Shown one piece after another: positions 1 through 5,367 of a stretch of 8,106 nt of DNA. The translations under genes and the position numbers were made by a program. Within the stretch, counting starts at the first letter, position 1; the number at the start of each line of letters is the position of its first letter. The notes below the pieces were generated by a model. The model was not told where the DNA came from. It saw only the letters and a list, made by a program, of their open reading frames with translations, and ran no database searches. The DNA is from Angelakisella sp. GTDB lineage: Bacteria; Bacillota; Clostridia; Oscillospirales; Ruminococcaceae. Location: assembly GCA_022795575.1 (NCBI GenBank), contig JAAWGY010000093.1, positions 1 through 8,106 of the forward strand, written 5' to 3'.

Positions 1-435
1 TACGACACCCCCTGCAACCTCTTTGTGGCCGGCTTTATCGGCTCCCCCCAGATGAACTTCCTGGATGCCGTCATCGTGGAGAAAAACGGCAGCTACGCCG
101 CCAAGCTGGGGGGTGGCGAGGAGATCGCCCTTCCGGCCCGGATGAACGGCGACGTTTTGGGCAAGTATGTGGGCCGCACCGTGGTGCTGGGCATCCGCCC
201 GGAGGATGTGGACGCCGTCCCCGCCAGCGCTACCCACGACCTGGACGCCAAAATCGAGATCGCCGAGCTGATGGGCGCGGAGATCAACCTGCACCTGGAC
301 TACAAGGGCACCCGCATTGTGGCCCGCACCGGCTCCACCTATAAGGGCCGGGAGGGGGACACCGCCGCCCTGGTCTTCACCACCGATAAGCTCCACCTCT
401 TCGATAAGGAAACGGAGCAGGCCATCGCCCACTGA
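1..435 (+). CDS. Sugar ABC transporter ATP-binding protein, MsmK/UgpC type (C-terminal part only)
   Basis: This is the last 144 residues of an ABC importer ATPase whose 5' part lies before the window; the frame is open from base 1. The opening residues, NLFVAGFIGSPQMNF, are the typical join between the nucleotide-binding domain and the C-terminal OB/TOBE domain in the MalK/MsmK/UgpC family. The GIRPEDV motif of that regulatory domain follows at about visible residues 60-66. Walker A, Walker B and the signature motif are outside the window, so ATPase competence cannot be judged. Proteins of this family energise family-1 carbohydrate importers at the inner membrane face and often serve several transporters. 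The lipoprotein and permeases encoded at 2053-5114 have no ATPase of their own within the window, so this protein is the natural partner (inference). A GTG at base 25 is internal, not a start. Confidence 0.93.
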   Translation, partial: YDTPCNLFVAGFIGSPQMNFLDAVIVEKNGSYAAKLGGGEEIALPARMNGDVLGKYVGRTVVLGIRPEDVDAVPASATHDLDAKIEIAELMGAEINLHLDYKGTRIVARTGSTYKGREGDTAALVFTTDKLHLFDKETEQAIAH

Positions 436-437
436 CC

Positions 438-468
438 CTGCCGGCAGCCTGCCCCCGCCCCCGGTTTT
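438..468 (+). terminator. Weak possible end-of-gene hairpin after the ATPase gene
   Basis: A perfect 10-base palindrome CTGCCGGCAG (438-447) and a short CCGG/CCGG pairing (441-444 with 461-464) precede the run TTTT at 465-468. The stem is short and the T-run is only four bases, so termination here would be inefficient at best. Read-through into the downstream leader is quite possible. Confidence 0.2.
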
Positions 469-471
469 GTC

Positions 472-629
472 AGAAGCTGTACCAATCGCCAAGGTGCGCG
501 GATTGGCGAGCAGATTTTCCCAACGCCCATGCCAAAAAGCGCAGGAATACGGAATGTATTTCGGCCCCTTTGGCAGAGGCAGAGGGGAAATCTGCCGCCA
601 GGCTGCATGGGGCGGTTGGTACAGCTTTT
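472..629 (+). ncRNA. Long imperfect palindrome that folds as a four-way junction; structured RNA or MITE-like element
   Basis: Pairing traced by hand. The outer stem is 474-485 with 616-627 (AAGCTGTACCAA / TTGGTACAGCTT, 12 perfect pairs), extendable by G473-T628 and A472-T629. The left hairpin is 486-492 with 503-509 (TCGCCAA / TTGGCGA, 7 pairs, 10-base loop). The central arm is 510-521 with 584-595 (12 pairs, one G-T), then 525-527 with 578-580, 530-536 with 569-575 (TGCCAAA / TTTGGCA), 541-542 with 564-565, and an apical hairpin 544-550 with 556-562 around a GGAAT loop. The right hairpin is 596-599 with 611-614. The junction leaves only about one base unpaired. The mismatches T518-G587, G545-T561 and G473-T628 pair as G-U only if the plus strand is the RNA. 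No known RNA family is recognised. It could instead be a miniature inverted-repeat element; no target duplication is evident. Confidence 0.5.
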
Positions 630-800
630 CGCTTGCCCCCGGCCTTTGGCGGCTTTCCGACGGCCTGCCCGCCGGGGAAGGACACCGGGACCGGCAGAAG
701 CCGGCTGCGCAACCGGTACCCCCGCCGGCCGGGGGGCAGGCCGCCCTCCTGCCCTGGTTTTTCTGCCGGGCAGGAGCCGTGGGGCCGTACACTGTTTTTT
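630..800 (+). promoter_or_regulatory. GC-rich hairpin-forming leader upstream of the AraC-type regulator gene
   Basis: No gene or convincing sigma-70 promoter is visible here. The stretch holds several hairpins: CCGGC-AGAA-GCCGG at 691-704, a C5/G5 pairing around 719-735, and a perfect 9-bp stem CTCCTGCCC (746-754) / GGGCAGGAG (768-776) with a 13-base loop. The left arm of the last one includes CCTCC (745-749), complementary to the GGAGG ribosome-binding site at 801-805. A switch between the hairpin and an RBS-masking pairing is therefore possible. A T6 run (795-800) lies 18 bases after the stem, too far away for a normal intrinsic terminator. A regulatory role is inference. Confidence 0.3.
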
Positions 801-805
801 GGAGG
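801..805 (+). promoter_or_regulatory. Ribosome-binding site fixing the AraC-type regulator start
   Basis: GGAGG lies 8 bases before ATG 814. The open frame extends upstream to about base 529, but that upstream part crosses the palindromic element and has no Shine-Dalgarno-supported start or recognisable protein sequence. This site therefore decides for 814. Confidence 0.8.
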
Positions 806-813
806 ATATACCC

Positions 814-1698
814 ATGCCGTCCCGTCAGAACCAGACCGTTGAGATCCGGCCCGCAACCCCCGACGATGCCATCCGGGAGCTGCTGACCCTGTCCTGGGCG
901 CAGATCTGCCCTGTCAGCACCGGGGACAGCGCCGGCGGCTGCGCCAGAGAGGGGGAGTACGCCGTTATCGCGGCGGTAAAGGGCAAGCTCACCGTCACCG
1001 CCCACAGCCAGTATGCCCTCCTTTCCGCCGGCCAGGCCATCCTTCTCCATGCCGCCGGCAGCTACACCCTCCAGGGGGTTTCCGACAGCGTCGCCATGAC
1101 GGCGGTGGTGCAGGGGGAGCTGGCCGGCAGGCTGATGGGGGACCGGCTCCGGGAGGGGGCCGCCCTGTTCCCCGGGGGCGCGGCGGCGGTGCGGGAGGCG
1201 GTGCTGGCCCTCTCGGTGCTGGCGGAGGAGAACGCCCGGGTGGATGGCGCCACCGCCTCGGCCTACGCCTACGCCCTGCTGACAAGGCTGCGGGGCATCC
1301 CCCAGGGGGAGGAGGGGGAAGGCTCCGCCGTCTCCCCCCTGGTGGAGGGGGCCATCGCCATCATCCAGGAGGACTTTCCCTACCTGGAGGGGCTGGACGA
1401 CCTGGCCGGCAGGCTGGAGGTCTCCAAGGCCCACCTGATCCGCAGCTTTGTCCGGGAAACCGGCATCTCCCCGGCCCGGTACATCACCCGGGTACGCATC
1501 GAGTACGCCAAGCTCCTCCTGCGGGGGGAGGACGCCTCCATCACCTATGTGGCGGAGGCCTCCGGCTTTGCCAACGCCAACTACTTCGCCAAGGTCTTCC
1601 GGCGGGAGACGGGGATGTCCCCCAGCGAGTACCTGGAAAGCGCCCCCCAAAGGGAGTCCCGCCCCCGGCTTCCCAAGAACCCATACCCGCTGTGGTAG
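814..1698 (+). CDS. AraC-family transcriptional regulator
   Basis: A 294-residue one-component DNA-binding regulator. The N-terminal part (about 20-105) looks like the AraC cupin-type effector domain: residues around VIAAVKGKLTV and ALLSAGQAILL follow the usual strand-glycine-strand pattern. The C-terminal 120 residues carry the double helix-turn-helix of the family. HTH1 is at about 194-215 (LDDLAGRLEVSKAHLIRSFV) and HTH2 at about 242-265, followed by the signature ending FRRETGMSPSEYL (262-274). ATG 814 is chosen because GGAGG sits 8 bases upstream and the length then matches the usual 280-300 residues. It stands directly upstream of, and on the same strand as, the importer genes, so control of the 2053 promoter is likely (inference). 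The effector would plausibly be an alpha-galactoside or its product. No promoter of its own is clear, and expression could come by read-through from the ATPase gene. Confidence 0.92.
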   Translation: MPSRQNQTVEIRPATPDDAIRELLTLSWAQICPVSTGDSAGGCAREGEYAVIAAVKGKLTVTAHSQYALLSAGQAILLHAAGSYTLQGVSDSVAMTAVVQGELAGRLMGDRLREGAALFPGGAAAVREAVLALSVLAEENARVDGATASAYAYALLTRLRGIPQGEEGEGSAVSPLVEGAIAIIQEDFPYLEGLDDLAGRLEVSKAHLIRSFVRETGISPARYITRVRIEYAKLLLRGEDASITYVAEASGFANANYFAKVFRRETGMSPSEYLESAPQRESRPRLPKNPYPLW

Positions 1699-1721
1699 CC
1701 CTTGGGTTGCATTCGGCTATA

Positions 1722-1770
1722 TTCTTCTCCCCCCGCTGGGGCGGATAGAAACCGGCTGTTTTTCGTTTTT
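1722..1770 (+). terminator. Possible terminator after the AraC-type regulator gene
   Basis: An imperfect hairpin can be drawn at 1722-1750: 1731-1734 with 1738-1741 around a GCT loop, 1728-1730 with 1743-1745 after a bulged C, and 1722-1725 with 1747-1750. The T-rich tract TTTTTCGTTTTT follows at 1759-1770, after a gap of about 8 bases. The gap makes this an imperfect intrinsic terminator. Confidence 0.35.
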
Positions 1771-1780
1771 GGAAAGCAAA

Positions 1781-1808
1781 TTGGCGTTTTGCATAAATTG
1801 TATATACT
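1781..1808 (+). promoter_or_regulatory. Candidate distal promoter for the importer operon
   Basis: TTGGCG (1781-1786), a 16-base spacer and TATACT (1803-1808) form a reasonable sigma-70-type pair; the -10 matches 5 of 6 consensus positions and the -35 only 3. It lies in the AT-rich part of the 354-base gap between the regulator and the binding-protein gene. Confidence 0.4.
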
Positions 1809-1814
1809 CTGTTC

Positions 1815-1842
1815 GTGTAAATGAAACAAACTTATTGTAAAT
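1815..1842 (+). promoter_or_regulatory. Direct repeat GTGTAAAT / TTGTAAAT, candidate AraC-type operator
   Basis: TGTAAAT occurs at 1816-1822 and again at 1836-1842, 20 bases apart, about two helical turns. That is the spacing expected for tandem half-sites of AraC-family proteins. A third copy, inverted, lies at 1918-1925 (ATTTACAA, i.e. TTGTAAAT on the minus strand) on the -35 of the proximal promoter. Sequence and spacing are seen directly; the identity of the binding protein is inference. Confidence 0.4.
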
Positions 1843-1918
1843 ATATCAGGATGTGACTTGAATTAGACGAAATACCAGCTGAAATAAAATTTGGGTATAT
1901 TTCCTGTTCCTGTATCCA

Positions 1919-1948
1919 TTTACAAGCAACCGGTGCCGGATATATTAT
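1919..1948 (+). promoter_or_regulatory. Candidate main promoter of the importer operon
   Basis: TTTACA (1919-1924, 5 of 6 to the -35 consensus) is followed after 16 bases by TATATT (1941-1946, 5 of 6), or after 18 bases by TATTAT (1943-1948). This is the best promoter-like pair in the window. Transcription would begin near 1953 and leave a leader of about 100 bases before ATG 2053. A short tandem repeat, TTCCTG twice (1901-1912), lies just upstream. Confidence 0.55.
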
Positions 1949-2037
1949 TTTTATGCCCGGGTGGACGCTGCTTTGGGCGCAGTGCGGCATCAAGGCGCTT
2001 TTGGGACCGGCGCCCCGGCGGGCAGAAAAACAAGCAC

Positions 2038-2044
2038 AGAGGAG
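2038..2044 (+). promoter_or_regulatory. Ribosome-binding site of the sugar-binding lipoprotein gene
   Basis: AGAGGAG is 8 bases before ATG 2053. It selects this start over the longer open frame that reaches back to about 1891, because only from 2053 does a normal lipoprotein signal peptide begin. Confidence 0.85.
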
Positions 2045-2052
2045 TGGAATGT

Positions 2053-3351
2053 ATGAGAAGGATTTCCCGTATCACGGCGGTTCTCCTGGCTGCGGTGCTC
2101 CTGCTCTCCCTGTTTGGCTGCGGGGCCTCAGACGGCAAAACCCATCTGAAGTTCCAGATTTGGGACGTGGCCCAGCGGGACAGTATGCAGGCCATCTGTG
2201 ACGCCTACACCGCCCAAAACCCCGATGTGGTCATCGAGGTGCAGGTGACAAACTGGAGCGAGTACTGGACCAAGCTGGAAGCCGCCGCCGAAAGCAACAC
2301 CATGCCGGATATCTTCTGGATGCACACCAACCAGATCCTGTACTACGCGGACTTTGGGATGCTGGCGGATGTCACCGACCTGTACGCCGACGTGGACCCG
2401 GGCTTTTACCAGCAGCATTACTCCGATATCTCCATCGACAACGCCAAGGGGAGCGACGGCCGGATGTACGGCGTCCCCAAGGATAAGGACAACATCGTCC
2501 TGGTCTACAACAAGGAGATGTTTGACGCCGCCAAGGTCTCCTACCCCGATGAAAGCTGGACCTGGGACGACCTGGTGGAGGCCTCCGACAAGATCTACAA
2601 GGCCACCGGCAAATGGGGCTACATGGCCTACAACGACGAACAGCTGGGCTACTGGCCCTTTGTCTACCAGGCCGGCGGCTATGTCCTGAACGATGATAAG
2701 ACCGCCGCGGGCTTCGACCAGCCCGGCACCCAAAAGGCGATGGAATTCTACGTGGGCCTCCAGCAGAACGATTGGTGCCCCGACCAGACCTATTTTGCCG
2801 AGACCCAGCCCGGCATCGCCTTTTTCTCCGAGATCGGCTCGATGTACCTGGAGGGCAACTGGGAGCTGATGAACAAGTGCAACAGCTTCCCCAACCTGAC
2901 AGGCAAGTGGGACATCGCCCCCCTGCCCAAGTGCCCCGACCCGGTATCCGGTGACGGCCGGGCCACCATCTCCAACGGCCTGTGCTACGCCACCGCCGCC
3001 CACGGAAAAACCCGGGATATCGCCCTGGACGTGCTGAAGTTCTTCGGCACCGAGGAGGCCCAGCGCATCGCCAGCTCCTACGGCATGGCCGTATCCGCCT
3101 ACATCGGCACCGAGCAGCCCTACTACGACGCCTTTAAGAAGGCCGGCTACGACATCGACATCCAGGTGGTGGAGGAGCAGTTCGCCTACAGCGTCCAGAG
3201 CGTCAACAACGCCGCCCGCCCCAAGTGGAAGGCCCCGGTGCTGGATGAGCTGAACAAGGCCTACAACGGCACCCAGCCCCTGGACGTTACGCTGCAGCGG
3301 ATGCAGAAGATCATCAACGACGCCACCGCGGCCAACCTGGCCAACCGATGA
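2053..3351 (+). CDS. Extracellular sugar-binding lipoprotein of a family-1 ABC importer (MsmE/RafE-like)
   Basis: A 432-residue solute-binding protein. Residues 2-6 include three arginines, 8-21 form a hydrophobic core, and LFGC at 20-23 is a lipobox, so Cys23 should become the lipidated first residue of the mature protein anchored outside the membrane. The mature part begins with the family-1 pattern of a beta strand (KFQIWD) and an EVQVTNWSEYWTKL segment, then MPDIFWMH at 83-90, as in binding proteins for oligosaccharides. Length is normal for the family. It is first in a tight three-gene set: its stop codon lies 20 bases before the first permease start. The neighbouring alpha-galactosidase suggests raffinose, melibiose or stachyose as ligand. 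That is inference, because specificity in this family is not readable from motifs. Expression probably comes from the promoter near 1919-1948. Confidence 0.93.
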   Translation: MRRISRITAVLLAAVLLLSLFGCGASDGKTHLKFQIWDVAQRDSMQAICDAYTAQNPDVVIEVQVTNWSEYWTKLEAAAESNTMPDIFWMHTNQILYYADFGMLADVTDLYADVDPGFYQQHYSDISIDNAKGSDGRMYGVPKDKDNIVLVYNKEMFDAAKVSYPDESWTWDDLVEASDKIYKATGKWGYMAYNDEQLGYWPFVYQAGGYVLNDDKTAAGFDQPGTQKAMEFYVGLQQNDWCPDQTYFAETQPGIAFFSEIGSMYLEGNWELMNKCNSFPNLTGKWDIAPLPKCPDPVSGDGRATISNGLCYATAAHGKTRDIALDVLKFFGTEEAQRIASSYGMAVSAYIGTEQPYYDAFKKAGYDIDIQVVEEQFAYSVQSVNNAARPKWKAPVLDELNKAYNGTQPLDVTLQRMQKIINDATAANLANR

Positions 3352-3353
3352 AA

Positions 3354-3360
3354 GGGAGGG
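3354..3360 (+). promoter_or_regulatory. Ribosome-binding site deciding the first permease start
   Basis: GGGAGGG is followed by 11 bases and ATG 3372. An alternative ATG at 3348 overlaps the previous stop as ATGA but has no Shine-Dalgarno sequence before it and would itself contain this site. Start 3372 is therefore preferred; coupled initiation at 3348 would add eight residues. Confidence 0.65.
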
Positions 3361-3371
3361 AACCGGAACAA

Positions 3372-4262
3372 ATGAAAGAACAAAAGCTTTCCGCCGCCGC
3401 CAAACGGGAGCAGAATTGGGCCTGGCTTATGGTCGCTCCCACCATCGTCGGCCTGCTGGCGCTGAACCTGTGGCCCTTTGTCCAAACCATCTACACCAGC
3501 TTCTGCGAGCACCTGGGCTTTGGCCACTACCGCTTTAACGGTGTCCAAAACTACATAGACGTCTTCTCCCGCCCGGAGTTCTGGAAGGCCACCTGGAACA
3601 CCATCTACTTCTGCATCCTCACCGTGCCCCTGGGGGTGTTTATCGCCCTGCTGGTGGCTATGCTCCTCAACGCCAAAATCAAGGGCCGGGGCTTCTTCCG
3701 CACCGTCTTCTTCCTGCCCATGATCTGCGCCCCCGCCGCCGTCACTATGGTGTGGCGCTGGCTCTTTAACGGCGAGTACGGCATCCTCAACCAGCTGTTC
3801 GGCACCAGCATCAGCTGGCTTACCGATTCCAAGTGGGTGATGCTGGCCTGCGCCGTGGTGGCCATCTGGTCCAACATCGGCTACGACGCGGTGCTGCTCC
3901 TCTCCGGCCTGCAGAACATCTCCAAGAGCTACTACGAGGCCGCCGAGATCGACGGCACCACCAAGGTAAAGCAGTTTTTCCAGATCACCCTGCCCATGGT
4001 TTCCCCCACCCTCTTTGTGGTGCTTATCATGCGGCTGATGGCCTCGGTTAAGGTGTACGACCTGATCTTTATGATGGTGGAGGACACCAACCCCGCCGTC
4101 ACCAGCGTACAGAGCCTAATGTACCTCTTCTACCGCGAGTCCTTTGTGGCCGGCAGCCGGGGCACCGGTTCGGTCATCGTCATCTGGACGGTGCTGATCA
4201 TCGGTGTCGTCACCGTCGTCCAGTTCCTGGGACAGAAGAAGTGGGTCAACTACGACGTGTAA
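3372..4262 (+). CDS. Sugar ABC transporter permease, MsmF/UgpA type
   Basis: A 296-residue inner-membrane permease with about six hydrophobic segments, near residues 17-38, 76-100, 108-130, 155-180, 212-233 and 266-287. The cytoplasmic EAA loop that docks on the ATPase is clear: EAAEIDG at 189-195, followed by the conserved F and LP (ITLP, 205-208). The N-terminal pattern, a charged start then WLMVAPTIVGLL, is typical of the first of the two permeases in CUT1 sugar importers. It forms a heterodimer with the product of the next gene; the start codon of that gene is 12 bases after this stop. ATG 3372 is chosen for its Shine-Dalgarno site; ATG 3348 would give 304 residues. Substrate assignment to alpha-galactosides rests on the neighbouring GH36 enzyme. 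Confidence 0.94.
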   Translation: MKEQKLSAAAKREQNWAWLMVAPTIVGLLALNLWPFVQTIYTSFCEHLGFGHYRFNGVQNYIDVFSRPEFWKATWNTIYFCILTVPLGVFIALLVAMLLNAKIKGRGFFRTVFFLPMICAPAAVTMVWRWLFNGEYGILNQLFGTSISWLTDSKWVMLACAVVAIWSNIGYDAVLLLSGLQNISKSYYEAAEIDGTTKVKQFFQITLPMVSPTLFVVLIMRLMASVKVYDLIFMMVEDTNPAVTSVQSLMYLFYRESFVAGSRGTGSVIVIWTVLIIGVVTVVQFLGQKKWVNYDV

Positions 4263-4274
4263 GGAGGGTACAAG

Positions 4275-5114
4275 ATGAAAAGCGCTTCGCTGGAACAATC
4301 CAAGAAAATCGTCAAGGTCCTTACCTATGCCTTCCTGGCCCTTGGAACCATCGTGATGATCTTCCCCTTTCTCTGGATGATCCTGACCAGCTCCAAGACG
4401 GTGCCGGAAAGTATGCAGATCCCCCCCACCATCCTCCCCAAGGAATTCACCCTGAAAAACTTCAGCGACGTAATGCAGAGCCTTCCCTTTGTGAACCTCT
4501 ACATCAACACCGGCCTGATGATCCTGTTCCGTGTCATCTGCGCCGTGGTGTTCAGCTCCATGGCGGGCTACGCCTTTGCCAAGCTGAAGTTTAAGTACAA
4601 GAACCTTCTCTTTGGCATCGTGCTGGTCCAGATGTCCCTGCCCAGCCAGATCTTTATCATTCCCCAGTACCAGATGGTGGCCAAGTTGGGGGCGGCCAAC
4701 ACCATCTTTGCCCTGGTCTTCCCGGGGCTGGTCAGCGCCTTTGGCACCTTCTTCCTCCGCCAGGCCTATATGGGCATCCCCACCGAGATCGGCGAGGCCG
4801 CCTACCTGGACGGCTGCAACCAGTGGGAATCCTTCTATAAGGTGATGTTCCCCCTCACCTCCTCCTCGGTAGCCGCCCTCACCGTCTTTACCGCGGTGTT
4901 CGCCTACGGCGACCTGATGTGGCCCCAGGTTGTCACCTCCGATGTGAAGATGATGACACTGTCCGCCGGCCTTGCCAACCTCCGGGGACAGTTTACCACC
5001 AACTTCCCGGTGCTGATGGCCGGCTCCCTCCTGGCCATGCTCCCCATGATCGTCCTTTACCTCATCTTCCAGCGCCAGTTCATCGAGGGCGTCGCCATGA
5101 CCGGCGGCAAATAA
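4275..5114 (+). CDS. Sugar ABC transporter permease, MsmG/UgpE type
   Basis: A 279-residue inner-membrane permease, the second half of the importer channel. GGAGGG (4263-4268) is 6 bases before ATG 4275. Hydrophobic segments lie at about 13-38, 76-100, 110-131, 140-165, 195-218 and 246-266. The PFLWMILTSSK segment (31-41) at the end of the first helix is characteristic of this subfamily. The EAA loop reads EAAYLDG at 174-180, followed by F187 and FPL (192-194). The C-terminus, RQFIEGVAMTGGK, matches the usual ending that faces the ATPase. Length is normal for the family. It is the last gene of the importer transcript: a strong hairpin and T-rich tract follow at 5201-5243, separating it from the alpha-galactosidase gene. 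Confidence 0.95.
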   Translation: MKSASLEQSKKIVKVLTYAFLALGTIVMIFPFLWMILTSSKTVPESMQIPPTILPKEFTLKNFSDVMQSLPFVNLYINTGLMILFRVICAVVFSSMAGYAFAKLKFKYKNLLFGIVLVQMSLPSQIFIIPQYQMVAKLGAANTIFALVFPGLVSAFGTFFLRQAYMGIPTEIGEAAYLDGCNQWESFYKVMFPLTSSSVAALTVFTAVFAYGDLMWPQVVTSDVKMMTLSAGLANLRGQFTTNFPVLMAGSLLAMLPMIVLYLIFQRQFIEGVAMTGGK

Positions 5115-5133
5115 TCGGCTTTTTTGCGGCTGT

Positions 5134-5151
5134 CCCGGGGGTTCCCCCGGG
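5134..5151 (+). repeat. Short perfect GC palindrome
   Basis: CCCGGGGG (5134-5141) and CCCCCGGG (5144-5151) are complementary around a TT centre; in RNA about six pairs with a six-base loop would form. No T-run follows, so it is not an intrinsic terminator by itself. It could stabilise the 3' end of the importer mRNA (inference). Confidence 0.45.
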
Positions 5152-5200
5152 GCGTGCCGCCGGGAGCTTGTGTCACACAGGGCCTGTGGCGGGCCAAAAG

Positions 5201-5243
5201 CGGCCCCGGCGACGAATTTGCCCCGCCGGGGTCGTTTATTTGT
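5201..5243 (+). terminator. Intrinsic terminator of the importer operon
   Basis: The stem 5201-5211 (CGGCCCCGGCG) pairs with 5224-5234 (CGCCGGGGTCG), 11 pairs with one G-T, around a 12-base loop. It is followed at once by TTTATTTGT. GC-rich stem plus a T-rich tract fits a Rho-independent terminator. It means the alpha-galactosidase is not simply co-transcribed with the importer, though read-through is possible because the T-tract is broken. Confidence 0.65.
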
Positions 5244-5268
5244 ACAATTCTGCGGTGGAAGCAAGGAT

Positions 5269-5312
5269 GCGATTTGTGGTTTTTCCGCTCTTGCGCTCCG
5301 GAAGAAAATCGC
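5269..5312 (+). promoter_or_regulatory. Interrupted inverted repeat over the alpha-galactosidase -35 region, possible operator
   Basis: GCGATTT (5269-5275) and AAATCGC (5306-5312) are perfect 7-base inverted arms. Inside them TTTTCCG (about 5281-5287) and CGGAAGA (5299-5305) also match, with one G-T. The element encloses the -35 hexamer and would not be in the mRNA, so a DNA operator is a more natural reading than an RNA structure. The binding protein is unknown. Confidence 0.35.
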
Positions 5313-5319
5313 CTAAAAT
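5291..5319 (+). promoter_or_regulatory. Candidate promoter of the alpha-galactosidase gene
   Basis: TTGCGC (5291-5296), a 17-base spacer and TAAAAT (5314-5319) form a sigma-70-like pair; the -10 matches 5 of 6 positions, the -35 is weak, as is common for activator-dependent promoters. Transcription would start near 5326. The Shine-Dalgarno sequence AAGGGG (5353-5358) then lies 9 bases before ATG 5368. Confidence 0.55.
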
Positions 5320-5367
5320 GGTCTTTGCGCCATCACCAAAAGATTTTTATTTAAGGGGATTTCCTTT

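Noticed and set aside
795..800. T6 run as an intrinsic terminator in front of the regulator gene
   Set aside because: The nearest stable stem ends at 776, leaving an 18-base gap, and the run directly abuts the ribosome-binding site.
529..813. N-terminal extension of the AraC-type regulator to an upstream ATG
   Set aside because: The stretch is Pro/Gly/Arg-rich, overlaps the palindromic element and hairpins, and has no supporting Shine-Dalgarno sequence. ATG 814 has GGAGG at the right distance and gives a normal family length.
1812..1830. Catabolite-repression (cre) site in the importer promoter region
   Set aside because: The GTGTAAATGAAACAA stretch lacks the central CG of the cre consensus.
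1891..2052. Upstream extension of the sugar-binding lipoprotein frame
   Set aside because: It would put 54 unrelated residues before a normal lipoprotein signal peptide and would lie on the promoter; ATG 2053 has its own AGAGGAG.
2128..3003. A 291-codon minus-strand open frame inside the binding-protein gene
   Set aside because: Antisense shadow of an evident sugar-binding protein; composition is Val/Gly/His-rich and without domain features.
5169..5177. TGTGTCACA as a CRP-like operator
   Set aside because: The half-sites are too close for a CRP site, the position is before a terminator rather than at a promoter, and CRP control is not expected in this type of organism.
4116..5264. A 382-codon minus-strand open frame over the permease genes
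   Set aside because: Low-complexity, His/Gly/Asp-rich antisense of two clear permeases with EAA motifs; no Shine-Dalgarno site or homology-like motifs.
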